In this document: piece after piece, positions 5,416 to 13,611 of the stretch | How positions within the stretch are numbered: position 1 is the stretch's first letter | Layout: every line of letters begins with the position of its first letter | Origin: JADJWR01 sp964509545 | GTDB lineage: Bacteria > Pseudomonadota > Gammaproteobacteria > Burkholderiales > Burkholderiaceae_F | NCBI GenBank assembly: GCA_964509545.1 | Contig: CAZDXQ010000072.1 | Location: 1 to 13,611 of the forward strand | Direction: 5' to 3' | Length of the DNA stretch: 13,611 nt | Made by a program: the position numbers and the translations under genes | Notes under the pieces: generated by a model | The model's database searches: none | Seen by the model: the letters and a program-made list of their open reading frames with translations, nothing else | Told to the model about the DNA's origin: nothing

Positions 5416-7515
5416 CTAGCGCGCCAGCGTCTCGACGGTGTCCCCCGCCAGATACGGATAGCGGACGTGCTCGACGAACTCCTGCGTCTGCTTGTCGGGC
5501 GAAGGCGTCAGCAGGCTGACGACGATCAGCAGCACGACGCCCACGGGAACGCCGAAGACCGCCGCCGAGATCGGCTGGATGCCCCACCACAGGTCCATCT
5601 TGGTCGTACCGAACCACTGGATGAACTGCGGATAGGTGTGGACCATGTAGTACAGGCACATGCCCAGCCCGCCGATCATGCCGGCGATCGCGCCCCATTT
5701 GTTGGCGCGCTTCCAGAACACGCCGAGCACCAGCGCCGGGAAGAACACCGAGGCCGCCATCGAGAACGCCGCGCCGACCAGGAACAGGATGTTGCCCGGC
5801 TTCAGCGACGTGACCCATGCGGCGAACAGCGCGACGAACAGCAGCAGGATCTTGGAGATCAGCACCCGCTTCTGCGTCGTGGCGCTGGGGTTGATCATCT
5901 TGTAGTACATGTCGTGCGACAGCGCGTTGGCAATCGTCAGCAGCAGGCCGTCGGCGGTCGACAGCGCGGCCGCCAGGCCGCCCGCAGCGACAAGGCCGGA
6001 GATCACGTACGGCAGGCCAGCGATTTCCGGCGTCGCCAGCACGATGATGTCGCCGCCGATCACCATTTCGGCCAGTTGCACGATCCCGTCCTTGTTGATG
6101 TCGGCAACCGCCATCAGCGTCGGATCAACCTTCGCCCACCCGGCCACCCAACCCGGCAAACTGGCGAAACTGGTCCCGACCACCTGCGTGTAGACGACGT
6201 ACTTCACCAGCACCGCCAGCGCCGGCGCGGTGAAGTACAGCAGGAAGATGAAGAACAGCGACCAGAACACCGACTTGCGTGCCTGGCTCACCGACGGCGT
6301 CGTGTAGTAGCGCATCAGGATGTGCGGCAGCGCGGCCGTTCCAACCATCAACGAGAACACCAGGGCCAGGAAGTTCAGCCGCTTGGTGTCGCGCTCGGCC
6401 GCGTTCTTGGCCGGGTCCGGATTGCCGCTCGGATACGGTGTCGAGTGCGGTGCCGGTGCGCCGGTGCGGGCGTTGTTGGATGCGATCGCCGCCGTCCACC
6501 TGGTCTTGGCCTCGTCGACCGACTTCGGATAGTCGTCGACCGCTTTCTTGGCGGCGTTGATCTCGGCGATCGGCGCATTGGCGGCGGTGAGATCCGCGAC
6601 CTTCTTCTCGGCTGCCGCCTTGCCCTCCTGCCATGAAGCCGGCAGCGCATCGACCTGCTTCTTGGCGTCGGCAGCACGCTGCTTGAAGATGTCTCGGACC
6701 TCCTTCTCCTTCGGGTCAGCCCGCAGTTCGTCGCCGCGCTTCTCAACCTTCTGCAGCACGGTGCCGTAGACGAGTTGCGGGATCGGCACGCCGGTCTGCT
6801 TCACCGACAGCCACACCACCGGGATCATGTAGGCGATGATCAAAATGATGTACTGGGCCACCTGCGTCCAGGTCACCGCGCGCATGCCGCCGAGGAACGA
6901 GCACACCAGGATGCCAGCGAGGCCGAGGAACACGCCGATGCCAAAGTCCACGCCGACGAAGCGCGACACGATGATGCCGACGCCGTAGATCTGCGCCACC
7001 ACGTAGGTGAACGAGCACAGGATGGCGCCGATGATGCCGATCGTGCGCGGAATGTTGCCGCCGTAGCGCGCGCCGAGGAAGTCCGGGATCGTGAACTGGC
7101 CGAACTTGCGCAGGTACGGCGCCAGCAGGAACGCCACCAGGCAGTAACCGCCGGTCCAGCCGAGAATGAAGGCGAGCCCGTCAAAGCCGGTGAGGTACAG
7201 CGTGCCGGCCATGCCGATAAAGGAGGCAGCGCTCATCCAGTCGGCGCCTGTTGCCATGCCGTTGAAGATCGCCGGCACGCGCCGACCGGCCACGTAGTAC
7301 TCGGCGACGTCCGCGGTGCGGCTCATCACGCCGATGCCGGCGTACAGGCCGATGGTGGCGAACAGGAACACGTAGCCGATCCACACCCGCGGCAGCCCAA
7401 GCTGCTCGAGGATGGCCAGAGTGATGACAAAGACGGCGAAGCCGCCCGTGTACCAGGAGTAGTACTTCTTCAGCTGATTGAAGAAGGCTCGGTTCGAGCT
7501 GACCTGTGCGCTCAT
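5416..7515 (-). CDS. Sodium:solute symporter large subunit (VC_2705-type, acetate-permease-like)
   Basis: The 699-residue inner-membrane protein belongs to the SSS family and probably imports acetate or a similar short-chain acid with Na+. Visible family features: YYVAGRRVPAIFNGMATGADWMSAASFIG (~73-101), the GGMRAVTWTQVAQY segment (209-222) and the STADGLLL..ANALSHD segment (520-535). About 13 hydrophobic helices can be counted. Two peculiarities stand out. A polar, Lys/Ala/Glu-rich insert predicted to be helical or coiled runs from ~252 to 378 between two membrane helices. An exact EF-hand-like loop (D472, N474, D476, G477, E483) lies in a non-membrane loop. The ATG overlaps the stop of the DUF4212 gene by one base (TGATG), so translation is coupled and the two products should form one transporter. 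The acs gene upstream supports acetate as substrate. Substrate is inferred. Confidence 0.93.
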   Translation of the reverse strand: MSAQVSSNRAFFNQLKKYYSWYTGGFAVFVITLAILEQLGLPRVWIGYVFLFATIGLYAGIGVMSRTADVAEYYVAGRRVPAIFNGMATGADWMSAASFIGMAGTLYLTGFDGLAFILGWTGGYCLVAFLLAPYLRKFGQFTIPDFLGARYGGNIPRTIGIIGAILCSFTYVVAQIYGVGIIVSRFVGVDFGIGVFLGLAGILVCSFLGGMRAVTWTQVAQYIILIIAYMIPVVWLSVKQTGVPIPQLVYGTVLQKVEKRGDELRADPKEKEVRDIFKQRAADAKKQVDALPASWQEGKAAAEKKVADLTAANAPIAEINAAKKAVDDYPKSVDEAKTRWTAAIASNNARTGAPAPHSTPYPSGNPDPAKNAAERDTKRLNFLALVFSLMVGTAALPHILMRYYTTPSVSQARKSVFWSLFFIFLLYFTAPALAVLVKYVVYTQVVGTSFASLPGWVAGWAKVDPTLMAVADINKDGIVQLAEMVIGGDIIVLATPEIAGLPYVISGLVAAGGLAAALSTADGLLLTIANALSHDMYYKMINPSATTQKRVLISKILLLFVALFAAWVTSLKPGNILFLVGAAFSMAASVFFPALVLGVFWKRANKWGAIAGMIGGLGMCLYYMVHTYPQFIQWFGTTKMDLWWGIQPISAAVFGVPVGVVLLIVVSLLTPSPDKQTQEFVEHVRYPYLAGDTVETLAR

Positions 7516-7778
7516 CAGTCTTCTCCCTCGGCGACGCCGTATTCCTGGTCAAGCTGCCCCATCCTGCGGGCGTAGTACCAGATCAGAACCACGTAAACGA
7601 TCAGCGATCCCTGTGCCGCCATGTAGAACGACACCGGGAAGCCGGCGATCACGATGCTGTGCAGCCCGATGGCGAAATACGCCATCACGAAAGTGACGAC
7701 GAACCAGATCGCCAGCAGCACGATCGTCAGGATCAGCGTCTTGCTCCAGTACTCACGATGTCTTTCTGTCAACTGCAT
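7515..7778 (-). CDS. DUF4212 small subunit of the sodium:solute symporter
   Basis: The 87-residue protein has two hydrophobic helices (~14-36 and ~48-68) and the family features HREYWSKTL near the N-terminus and YYARRMGQLDQEYG near the end. It matches the small partner that accompanies VC_2705-type symporters. The start is secure: AAGGAGG (7790-7784 on the minus strand) lies 5-6 bases before the ATG. Its stop overlaps the start of the large subunit by one base. It is thought to assist assembly or function of the large subunit; its exact role is not established. Confidence 0.93.
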   Translation of the reverse strand: MQLTERHREYWSKTLILTIVLLAIWFVVTFVMAYFAIGLHSIVIAGFPVSFYMAAQGSLIVYVVLIWYYARRMGQLDQEYGVAEGED

Positions 7779-7780
7779 GT

Positions 7781-7790
7781 TTTCCTCCTT
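7781..7790 (-). promoter_or_regulatory. Strong ribosome binding site for the symporter pair
   Basis: AAGGAGG followed by AAAAC and ATG on the minus strand. A second AAGGAG lies ~11 bases further upstream. This is by far the best Shine-Dalgarno sequence of the operon and fixes the start at 7778. Confidence 0.8.
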
Positions 7791-7814
7791 GGTTGCTCCT
7801 TGGTGGTTCAGGCT

Positions 7815-8462
7815 TCAGACGGTAGTTACGGCGGCCTCCTTGTCGTGGGCTGTAGGCGGGGTAGCGGCGCCGGCAGCCGGTGATGCCCCGCGCTGCCGTT
7901 CGATATCGCGCTTCAGAGTTGCGGCGAACTTCGGCTCGAAGTTCTGCAGTCTTTCGACGATGCGCTGTGCCTCGTCGCCGCGGCCGAGATGGTGGTAGGT
8001 CATGCCGAGTTGGTAGTAGCCGTAAGGGGAGAACGGCTGCAGCTCGATGTTCTTCTTCAGCGCCTCGACCGCCTCCGGCAGCCGTCCGCTGCGGATCAGC
8101 GTCAGGCCCAGTCCGTACCACGCACGGTCGATCTTCGCGTTAAGCGCCAGCGCGCGGCGGAAGCAGCGCTCGGCATTGCCGAGATCGTCGCAACTCTCGT
8201 AGATGAAGCCGAGGTTGAACCAGGCCTCGGCGTTGTCCGGCGCGCGTTCGACCAGTTGCACGAACTGCTTCACTGCCGCCGCCGGCTCGCCAACTTCGAC
8301 CAGCAGCGCGCCAAGCGCATTGCGCGCATCCGCGTCGTCCGGATCCAGCCGCAGCACCTTGCGCATCAGTTCGATCGAACGCCGCTTGCGACCGAGGAGC
8401 ACCGCCAGCGCCACCTGACGCCGCAGCCAGAACTTGGCGAGCCAAGTGCCTAGCGCGTTCAT
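7815..8462 (-). CDS. TPR-repeat protein
   Basis: The 215-residue product starts at ATG 8462, which overlaps the stop of the preceding gene as ATGA, indicating translational coupling. After a short N-terminal hydrophobic/basic segment (MNALGTWLAKFWLRRQ) there are four TPR units between ~25 and 175, with typical A.W.NLG..Y...G....A...F..AL.L.P signatures. The tail (~185-215) is Ala/Pro-rich and probably disordered. TPR proteins act as scaffolds. Position between acs and the symporter genes suggests a helper for the acetate module, perhaps in assembly or regulation of the transporter, but this is not shown by sequence. Confidence 0.88.
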   Translation of the reverse strand: MNALGTWLAKFWLRRQVALAVLLGRKRRSIELMRKVLRLDPDDADARNALGALLVEVGEPAAAVKQFVQLVERAPDNAEAWFNLGFIYESCDDLGNAERCFRRALALNAKIDRAWYGLGLTLIRSGRLPEAVEALKKNIELQPFSPYGYYQLGMTYHHLGRGDEAQRIVERLQNFEPKFAATLKRDIERQRGASPAAGAATPPTAHDKEAAVTTV

Positions 8463-8782
8463 TGCGCCCCCGCCCGTGCCGCAGCCCACTTGGCACAGCC
8501 CGCCTGGGTCAGGTCGTCGAGGCAGACATCGCGATGCCAGAGGCCAACCGCGAAGTAGCCGATCAGCAGCAGCAGGAATGCGACCAGCGGCACGTGCTCG
8601 TCGAGCACCACCCGCGGCGTCACTGCGCGCACGGCCGTAACCACCGGCCGCGTAATGATGGCAAACAGCTGATAGACGAAATTGTCATGTCGCCGCCGCC
8701 AGTTGAAGATGCCGACGATGCCCTGGCCCAGCAGGGACAGGCCGGCCACCAGGATCAGTGTATGCAGTACCACCAAAAACAT
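8459..8782 (-). CDS. Small two-helix inner-membrane protein
   Basis: With the start at ATG 8782 the product has 107 residues: one hydrophobic helix at the N-terminus (~2-26), a basic linker (FNWRRRHDN), an amphipathic stretch ITRPVVTAVRAVTPRVVLDE, a second helix (~66-83) and a C-terminal tail with two Cys (DVC..LTQAGC). An in-frame ATG at 8845 would add 21 polar residues; neither start has a strong ribosome site. The linker/helix pattern (ITRPV...VTP, then PLVAFLLLL) loosely recalls YggT-family proteins, but I would not name it so. It lies between acs and the TPR gene, overlapping the latter by 4 bases. Function unknown. Confidence 0.75.
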   Translation of the reverse strand: MFLVVLHTLILVAGLSLLGQGIVGIFNWRRRHDNFVYQLFAIITRPVVTAVRAVTPRVVLDEHVPLVAFLLLLIGYFAVGLWHRDVCLDDLTQAGCAKWAAARAGAQ

Positions 8783-8939
8783 CGCCACTTCGCTCTGTCC
8801 CCAACGCGCCGAGCCGACGGCGCTGTCTCCATGTCCGGCCGCCATACAGCCCCCGTACGGCGGCGAGGCGTTCTTTTTTTTGCCTCGTTTCCCGCGGCGG
8901 GGGCCGATGGCGCCCGCCGCGATCGACTCAGCGAAAGCT

Positions 8940-8963
8940 GCGCGGCAGACGTTGCCGCCGCGC
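8940..8963 (-). terminator. Weak hairpin after acs
   Basis: GCGCGGC (8963-8957 on the minus strand) can pair with GCCGCGC (8946-8940) around a 10-base loop, 8 bases after the acs stop. Only a short TTT follows, so it is at most a partial terminator. Read-through into the next genes remains possible. Confidence 0.3.
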
Positions 8964-8971
8964 GCTGTCGC

Positions 8972-10954
<1,983 letters not shown>

Positions 10955-10996
10955 GATCCCCTTGTCCTGTAACCGTGCTTATCAGCCTTCCGCACT

Positions 10997-11011
10997 TTTC
11001 GCTGCGCGAAA
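10997..11011. promoter_or_regulatory. Candidate operator upstream of acs
   Basis: TTTCGC-TGC-GCGAAA is a perfect inverted repeat with 6-base arms and a 3-base centre, 43 bases before the acs start. Size and symmetry fit a dimeric regulator site. The regulator is not recognised and a chance palindrome cannot be excluded. Confidence 0.4.
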
Positions 11012-11397
11012 CTTAGGCAGGACGGCTTACTTCAACCTTACAGGTCCGCGTCAGTTTGTGACGCACCGCAGCGAGATAGCCATTTGACGGGGCGGTCAGC
11101 GCGCCTTGTCCGGCACGACCTCCACATCGCACTCGACATCAACCATCGCCAGCGCGTTGCTGACCTATGTCAGTAACAACCAGAGCGGCCGAAGCAGGCG
11201 CAGCATCGCCAACTATCAGCCGGAATTCTGGGGCTCGCGCGCGATCAGGTGATCCACGAGGATCGGTTCAGAACCGACGCTCGGCGGCATGGCCGGTGCA
11301 ACGGATGGCGGCAACGGCGGCGTCCTTACGCCACCTTTCCCGCGGCAACGAGACCGCGCCGGCCTCGTTCCGGTCTGGCGCGGTCGATCGTCGTCTG

Positions 11398-11427
11398 AAA
11401 AAGCGGACGGCCCCTTGCGGGGCCGTC
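11398..11427 (-). terminator. Intrinsic terminator with GNRA-type loop
   Basis: On the minus strand GACGGCCCC (11427-11419) pairs with GGGGCCGTC (11414-11406) around a GCAA loop. CGC and five T (11402-11398) follow. It lies 38 bases after the stop of the small secreted protein gene. Confidence 0.88.
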
Positions 11428-11465
11428 TTGCCTTGCATTCGCCGGCGTGGGGCGATCGGCTGCGC

Positions 11466-11879
11466 CTAGTCCCTGCCTCTTCCGTGTCCGCGACCCTTAC
11501 CTTTGCCGTGGCCGCGGTCATCGTCCCAGCCCCGGCTCGGCGCACTCGCATAACGGACGTTCTGCTCGTACCAGTCCTGGCGCACGAAATAGACCGGAAC
11601 ACCGCAGGCGTTGTACCTGTGGCAGTGCTTGCGCCAGTTCTTCTGATGGCCGGGCGGCACCCACATGTAGACCGGCTGCGCCGGAACCGCCACGACCTGC
11701 GGCGGCGGCGCGATGATGACCGGCTGCGGAACGACAACGGCAGGCTGCGGGAAACGGCCGATATCGATGCGCCCGTACACACCCGGCTGGCTGATGCCGA
11801 TCGACACGCCGACGTCGGTCGCATGGGCCGCCGGCATCGCCACCAGGATCGCCGCCGCGGCGGCAAGCATTGCCTTCAT
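11466..11879 (-). CDS. Small secreted proline-rich protein, basic tail
   Basis: The 137-residue protein has a clear signal peptide (MKAMLAAAAAILVAMPAAHA, cleavage after ~residue 20). After it come GVSIGISQPGVYGRIDIG, a Pro/Val/Gln-rich run (~43-75), a compact segment with two Cys (WRKHCHRYNACGVPVYFV, ~82-99) and a highly charged Asp/Arg/Gly/Lys/His tail. The ATG follows GAGGAA at a normal distance. It resembles short periplasmic or surface proteins seen widely in betaproteobacteria with no assigned function. It is monocistronic, with its own terminator. Confidence 0.85.
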   Translation of the reverse strand: MKAMLAAAAAILVAMPAAHATDVGVSIGISQPGVYGRIDIGRFPQPAVVVPQPVIIAPPPQVVAVPAQPVYMWVPPGHQKNWRKHCHRYNACGVPVYFVRQDWYEQNVRYASAPSRGWDDDRGHGKGKGRGHGRGRD

Positions 11880-12204
11880 AGAGGTTCCTCACATCGTCGA
11901 AGTCGCTCGACCATGCTAACGCCCGCGCCCAGGCGCCTGACATACGCCCGAACGGCCTAGCGCCGCAGTCCGAAAAGACGATGCCTCCGATGCGCGGCGG
12001 CCGCGCCGCGACGCGGATCGGTCGATCGCGATGCGCAGGGGCCGCGACCTGGCCTTGTTTCATCTTGGCGGCGGAGAGGACGAACGGGCGCGAAGTGGAG
12101 TCAACTTGTTGTTGGTCGTGTTCCGGCGTTGACTGCCCTCACGCGCGGTGCCGCTTCTACAACGGCACATGCCGTTGTGACCGGTGCTCCGTGTCGGCAT
12201 CAAC
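11880..12204. other. 325-base gap with a 20-base palindrome
   Basis: It carries the promoter and leader of the minus-strand gene starting at 11879. A plus-strand frame (11981-12208) encodes a Cys-rich tail but has no ribosome site or start context and is not accepted. The only structure is the inverted repeat at 12159-12178. Confidence 0.5.
12159..12178. repeat. Perfect 9-bp inverted repeat
   Basis: ACAACGGCA and TGCCGTTGT flank a central CA. It lies 26 bases past the stop of the small membrane protein gene on the minus strand. There is no T-run after it, so it may be a regulator site, an mRNA-end hairpin, or a remnant of a mobile repeat. Confidence 0.5.
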
Positions 12205-12408
12205 CTAGCGCGGCAGTCGCTCGTTCACGGCCAGCAGCAGCAGGAAGCAGCCCACGCTGACGCCGGCGATGCCGGCCACCATCAGGGTGACAGTCGCGTA
12301 TCCGCCCAGCGTGTAGCTGCCCGCGAGCCGAGCCACAGCCGCGACCACGATCAGGAGCGTGCCGAGTACTCCGGCCGCCTGGCCGCCTCTGAAAAGCATC
12401 GAGTTCAT
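12205..12408 (-). CDS. Small two-helix membrane protein
   Basis: The 67-residue product (MNSMLFRGG...NERLPR) has two hydrophobic helices at ~11-30 and ~38-60, with a short Gly/Tyr-rich turn between them. The ATG at 12408 is preceded by GAGGA with an ~9-base spacing; an upstream in-frame ATG at 12459 is less likely. No family recognised. It is transcribed away from the exported-protein gene at 12769 and has no obvious operon partner. Confidence 0.6.
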   Translation of the reverse strand: MNSMLFRGGQAAGVLGTLLIVVAAVARLAGSYTLGGYATVTLMVAGIAGVSVGCFLLLLAVNERLPR

Positions 12409-12709
12409 TTTTCCAGTCCTCACGTTGACGCGATCGCAGCGTAGAGCGCGCGCAAGCACCCGTCACGGTTTCCGTCAACCCGATCGAAGCACGTGGATGG
12501 AAGGAGGCGAGCCGCCCGCCGGCCTCCGGCCGCGCTGAACAAACTTGACCCGGGCGATCGCTGTCTACCGACTCGCGTCGCCGGTGCCGGCCGTCCGGAC
12601 GCCGACTTCGCCTTCGGACCCCGGTCACCGGGAAACATGCGTCGGCTTCTTTTACACGGGCGCCTGCCAGGCCGGGCAATTGGATCAGAAGTTCAATGAC
12701 GTACAGCGC
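12409..12709. other. 301-base divergent intergenic region
   Basis: It separates the minus-strand 67-residue membrane protein from the sigma-54-type promoter at 12710. Frames open here are arginine-rich artefacts. I see no RNA gene; candidate enhancer sites for the downstream promoter would be expected here but none is recognised. Confidence 0.5.
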
Positions 12710-12725
12710 TGGCATCTGTCTTGCC
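12710..12725 (+). promoter_or_regulatory. Sigma-54 (RpoN) type -24/-12 promoter
   Basis: The 16-mer TGGCATCTGTCTTGCC matches the RpoN consensus TGGCAC-N5-TTGC except at base 6 and the last base. GG is at 12711-12712 and GC at 12723-12724, with exact 10-base spacing. It is the best match of the window. Because its -12 box covers 12721, the TTG there cannot be the start codon of the downstream gene; this favours ATG 12769. Confidence 0.65.
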
Positions 12726-12768
12726 TCTCAATCGTGATTCTACGTACTCAGTCAGCGAGATCGACGAG

Positions 12769-13281
12769 ATGCTTCGGGATGCTTGGAGGGCCCCGAGGCC
12801 GACGCGGGCGTGGACTGTCCGACGTCTGCTGCCCGTCTTTCTGGTCGCGGCTTTGACAGCGTGGGCTCCCCCGGGAGTCGCCAACGCTGCCGAACTGCAT
12901 CTCGTCGTCCATGGCCTCAGCAAGCACCCTTACGGCAAGAGAAACTCCGGGCGGCCGTACGAGGAAGTCAACCCCGGTCTGGGGCTGTCGCTTCGTGGTG
13001 AGAGTGATTTCGGCATTCAGGCGGGTGCCTTACATAACAGCTACGACCGCACGACCGTCTACCTGATCGGCGAATGGACGCCGGCGACAGTGATCGGCGT
13101 GCGTGCAGGCCTCTTCGCCGGCCTTGCTTCCGGATATCCGCACAACCATCACCGCTTCGGCCCCGGCGGGGGAGTGTTCTTGCGCGCCCAAGGCGAGCGG
13201 CTGAGCGCCACGCTGCGTTTCGTGCCTCCGATTGGCCCCGTGTCGGGGTGCTTTGGCATCGAGGTCGCTATGCGCTTATAG
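12769..13281 (+). CDS. Exported beta-barrel-like protein, weakly PagP-like
   Basis: The 170-residue product starts at ATG 12769, 44 bases after the GC of a sigma-54-type promoter; the longer TTG frame would start inside that promoter. Basic N-terminus, hydrophobic core (RLLPVFLVAALTAW) and a cleavage site after ANA at ~41 indicate export. The mature part contains HGLSKH, NPGLGLSLR, GIQAGALHNSYDR and RAGLFAGLASGY, then a Gly-rich segment and FVPPIGPVSG. Alternating polar/apolar strands suggest a small outer-membrane or periplasmic beta-barrel. The order of an early HG motif, a HNSYD segment and a late FVPP strand recalls PagP-like lipid A acylation proteins and some phage proteins of similar size. 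Acyltransferase activity is speculative. Confidence 0.75.
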   Translation: MLRDAWRAPRPTRAWTVRRLLPVFLVAALTAWAPPGVANAAELHLVVHGLSKHPYGKRNSGRPYEEVNPGLGLSLRGESDFGIQAGALHNSYDRTTVYLIGEWTPATVIGVRAGLFAGLASGYPHNHHRFGPGGGVFLRAQGERLSATLRFVPPIGPVSGCFGIEVAMRL

Positions 13282-13385
13282 GCACAGAGCCGCTTGGTGG
13301 TCTGGTCCGCGCCGCAGTCGGAATCGTTTACAGAGGCAGGGCCGCGCTTGACTCAAGTCGCTGATAGGGCACGCATTGGCAACTT

Positions 13386-13401
13386 CGGTACAAAACTTGC
13401 G
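13386..13401 (+). promoter_or_regulatory. Sigma-54 (RpoN) type -24/-12 promoter
   Basis: The 16-mer CGGTACAAAACTTGCG has GG at 13387-13388, GC at 13399-13400 and a perfect TTGC box. It shares GGTACA-AAC-TGC with the element before the PEP-CTERM gene at 483-498. The distance from its GC to the ATG at 13445 is 44 bases, the same as for the element at 12710-12725. Confidence 0.6.
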
Positions 13402-13432
13402 TGCTGCCGCTCCACGATCCGGTTCCCGGAAC

Positions 13433-13440
13433 AGGAGGTG
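13433..13440 (+). promoter_or_regulatory. Perfect Shine-Dalgarno sequence
   Basis: AGGAGGTG lies 4 bases before ATG 13445. It fixes the start of the short exported ORF and shows that initiation here is real even though the ORF is short. Confidence 0.8.
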
Positions 13441-13444
13441 CGAG

Positions 13445-13591
13445 ATGGCAAAACCCCTGGAGACTGTGGCATTTGCTGTGTTGTGCTCAGCGTTGTTCTG
13501 CGGCACCACGACGCAGGCCGCCGTAGTCAACATCGACTATGACCTCACCGCCTCGGGGCTGCGCAACTTCTTTTCTGTAAATCGTGCCTGA
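13445..13591 (+). CDS. Short exported ORF, probably the N-terminus of a broken PEP-CTERM-type protein
   Basis: From ATG 13445 the frame encodes 48 residues. A signal peptide (MAKPLETVAFAVLCSALFC..TTTQAA) is followed by VVNIDYDLTASGLRNFFSVN, which resembles the mature start of PEP-CTERM or similar secreted proteins (from memory of the family style, not an alignment). A TGA at 13589-13591 then ends it. The combination of a sigma-54-type promoter, a perfect ribosome site and a secretion signal makes a 48-residue product surprising. A frameshift near 13565-13590 or a nonsense mutation is likely, with the remainder beyond the window edge. From ~13574 another frame stays open to the edge (reading KSCLSDSFGV), but I cannot confirm that it continues the protein. 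A genuine small secreted peptide is the alternative. Confidence 0.6.
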   Translation: MAKPLETVAFAVLCSALFCGTTTQAAVVNIDYDLTASGLRNFFSVNRA

Positions 13592-13611
13592 GCGATTCGT
13601 TCGGCGTTCGT

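Larger units (their letters stand above)
10955..11465. other. 511-base gap: acs upstream region, possible gene-tail debris
   Basis: The first ~100 bases hold the acs leader and the palindrome at 10997-11011. On the minus strand, bases 11161 to ~11097 read SNALAMVDVECDVEVVPD followed by a stop. This looks a little like the C-terminus of a RidA-type protein, but a TAG lies just upstream, so at most it is a decayed fragment (low confidence). Bases 11352-11360 and 11377-11385 form a 9-base perfect inverted repeat. The terminator of the minus-strand gene ending at 11466 lies at 11398-11427. No intact gene is supported. Confidence 0.45.

Noticed and set aside
5251..6636. A 461-codon plus-strand open frame
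   Set aside because: Antisense to the symporter gene; low-complexity Arg/His/Gln/Asp composition; no ribosome site or domain.
8864..8887. CGAGGC/GCCTCG inverted repeat around a T8 run
   Set aside because: The T-run is in the loop, not after the stem, so it is not a terminator on either strand.
11097..11161. Possible RidA-like C-terminal fragment on the minus strand
   Set aside because: Only ~20 residues, with an in-frame stop directly upstream and no supporting motif. Recorded only as possible debris.
11981..12208. A Cys-rich 75-residue plus-strand ORF (nine Cys near the C-terminus)
   Set aside because: No ribosome site and an Arg/Ala-rich first half. The Cys codons come from TGC/TGT runs around the palindrome and the antisense end of the 67-residue gene.
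12721..12768. TTG start 16 codons upstream for the barrel-like protein
   Set aside because: TTG 12721 lies inside the -12 box of the sigma-54-type promoter, and the added residues are polar and would precede a normal signal peptide.

Overview
The window looks like a GC-rich betaproteobacterial chromosome. The best guess is a Rhodocyclales-type organism (Azoarcus, Thauera or Accumulibacter relatives). This is inferred from gene content: PEP-CTERM exported proteins, an isoquinoline-oxidoreductase-type molybdenum enzyme, and an acetyl-CoA synthetase next to a two-subunit (DUF4212 plus VC_2705-type) sodium:solute symporter. No rRNA, tRNA or CRISPR array was seen.

Layout. The first ~55 bases carry two direct repeats resembling the end of an IS21-family element. 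A non-coding stretch follows, turning AT-rich at ~380-543 and holding a sigma-54-type promoter. A PEP-CTERM protein gene (544-1203, +) follows and ends in a tandem intrinsic terminator. It converges on a zinc-ribbon/membrane/Sel1-repeat protein (2191-1349, -). Positions 2803-3811 (+) hold a decayed iorAB-like locus: the [2Fe-2S] half of the small subunit is joined by a deletion to the C-terminal part of the molybdopterin subunit, with two further frameshifts.

From 10954 down to 3824 all genes lie on the minus strand. In order they are acs, a small two-helix membrane protein, a TPR protein (ATGA overlap), a DUF4212 symporter subunit, the large symporter subunit (TGATG overlap) and a UUCG-loop terminator. 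After the terminator come a hemerythrin-PAS protein and a divergent family-I inorganic pyrophosphatase. The group reads as an acetate (or short-chain acid) uptake and activation module. Acs makes AMP and pyrophosphate, and the pyrophosphatase could pull that reaction forward. The hemerythrin-PAS protein could add O2/redox sensing. These functional links are inference from position.

The right end (11000-13611) is looser: a small secreted proline-rich protein (-), a 67-residue membrane protein (-), an exported beta-barrel-like protein (+) and a short signal-peptide ORF resembling a PEP-CTERM protein N-terminus (+). The most interesting pattern is that all three plus-strand exported-protein genes (544, 12769, 13445) are preceded by a GG-N10-GC sigma-54-type element 44-46 bases before the chosen start. 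This suggests one RpoN-controlled envelope/extracellular regulon. No clearly new multi-gene system is visible.
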